From the NCBI GenBank assembly GCA_021202245.1, contig JAJQDK010000124.1:10524-24305 (forward strand): a stretch of 13,782 nucleotides of DNA, given 5' to 3'. Positions 13,624-13,782 of the stretch are shown one piece after another (within the stretch, counting starts at the first letter, position 1; each line of letters begins with the position of its first letter). The notes under the pieces are model-generated. The model was not told where the DNA came from. It made no database searches and saw nothing but the letters and a program-made list of their open reading frames with translations. Both the position numbers and the translations under genes were made by a program. This stretch comes from Clostridiales bacterium (lineage in GTDB: Bacteria; Bacillota; Clostridia; Oscillospirales; Acutalibacteraceae).

Positions 13624-13781
13624 TCATTGTCGCTTATAACTATCCCATTGTTCGGATTCAAAGTGAGCGTTCCCGAGGTAAGAGCATTAGACCTGACAAG
13701 TCCCTTTGAACGCTTTATCAGCGCTATAACCTTTTGGCGGAACACAGGGAGCGGAAACGGCGAGATTATGTAATCGTCGCA
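13584..13781 (-). pseudogene. OmpR-family response regulator remnant (runs off the right edge)
   Basis: 65 codons are visible before TAG 13586-13584; the start lies beyond the window. CDDYIISPFPLPVFRQKVIA is the end of a receiver domain (beta5-alpha5), and the conserved Lys of the K-P-F motif is Ser. SGTLTLNPN and NEEITLT are the opening strands of an OmpR-type winged helix. The homology stops there, and the next bases belong to the histidine kinase in another frame. About 70-80 residues of DNA-binding domain and most of a kinase gene are therefore missing. The usual order regulator-kinase is kept, which fits one internal deletion. Confidence 0.75.
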
Positions 13782-13782
13782 A

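Overview
The window looks like chromosomal DNA of a gut-type clostridium, probably Oscillospirales/Ruminococcaceae. The reasons are moderate-GC coding DNA with strong AGGAGG-type ribosome binding sites, a GatCAB amidotransferase operon, a secreted dockerin protein with Thr/Glu linkers and LRR_5 repeats, and an OmpR-type two-component locus. The assignment rests on recognising protein families, not on a search. Only the argS fragment at the left edge is on the + strand; every other gene is on the - strand. No tRNA, rRNA, CRISPR array, transposase or phage gene was found.

Layout, left to right: a GC-rich left edge (1-60) that does not fit the argS reading frame it adjoins; the 3' two thirds of argS (+); a shared hairpin terminator; then an operon read right to left, aspS-gatC-gatA-gatB (6241 to 1272), with a good promoter at 6302-6330. 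Next come a 60-residue cysteine-containing protein with its own terminator, and a GNAT acetyltransferase whose best ribosome binding site points at a GTG in the wrong frame. A secreted multidomain dockerin protein (7229-9277) follows, interrupted by an in-frame TAG at codon 77. Then a divergent EF-G paralogue (TTG start, strong promoter), ilvD with its own promoter and terminator, and at the right edge the remains of a two-component system in which a truncated response regulator runs directly into the last 41 codons of a histidine kinase.

The clearest functional unit is aspS-gatCAB. AspRS charges tRNA with aspartate, and GatCAB amidates mischarged Asp-tRNA(Asn) and/or Glu-tRNA(Gln). Together with argS these genes make the left half of the window a translation block. 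ilvD supplies branched-chain amino acids. The dockerin protein belongs to the extracellular, probably polysaccharide- or surface-binding, repertoire.

I see no clear new biological system. The observations most worth checking are three apparently broken genes in one window (amber in the dockerin protein, frameshift at the GNAT start, fused deletion in the two-component locus) and an EF-G-like GTPase with an intact P-loop but altered switch II and base-recognition motifs. Several of the breaks could be assembly errors, so read-level checks come first.
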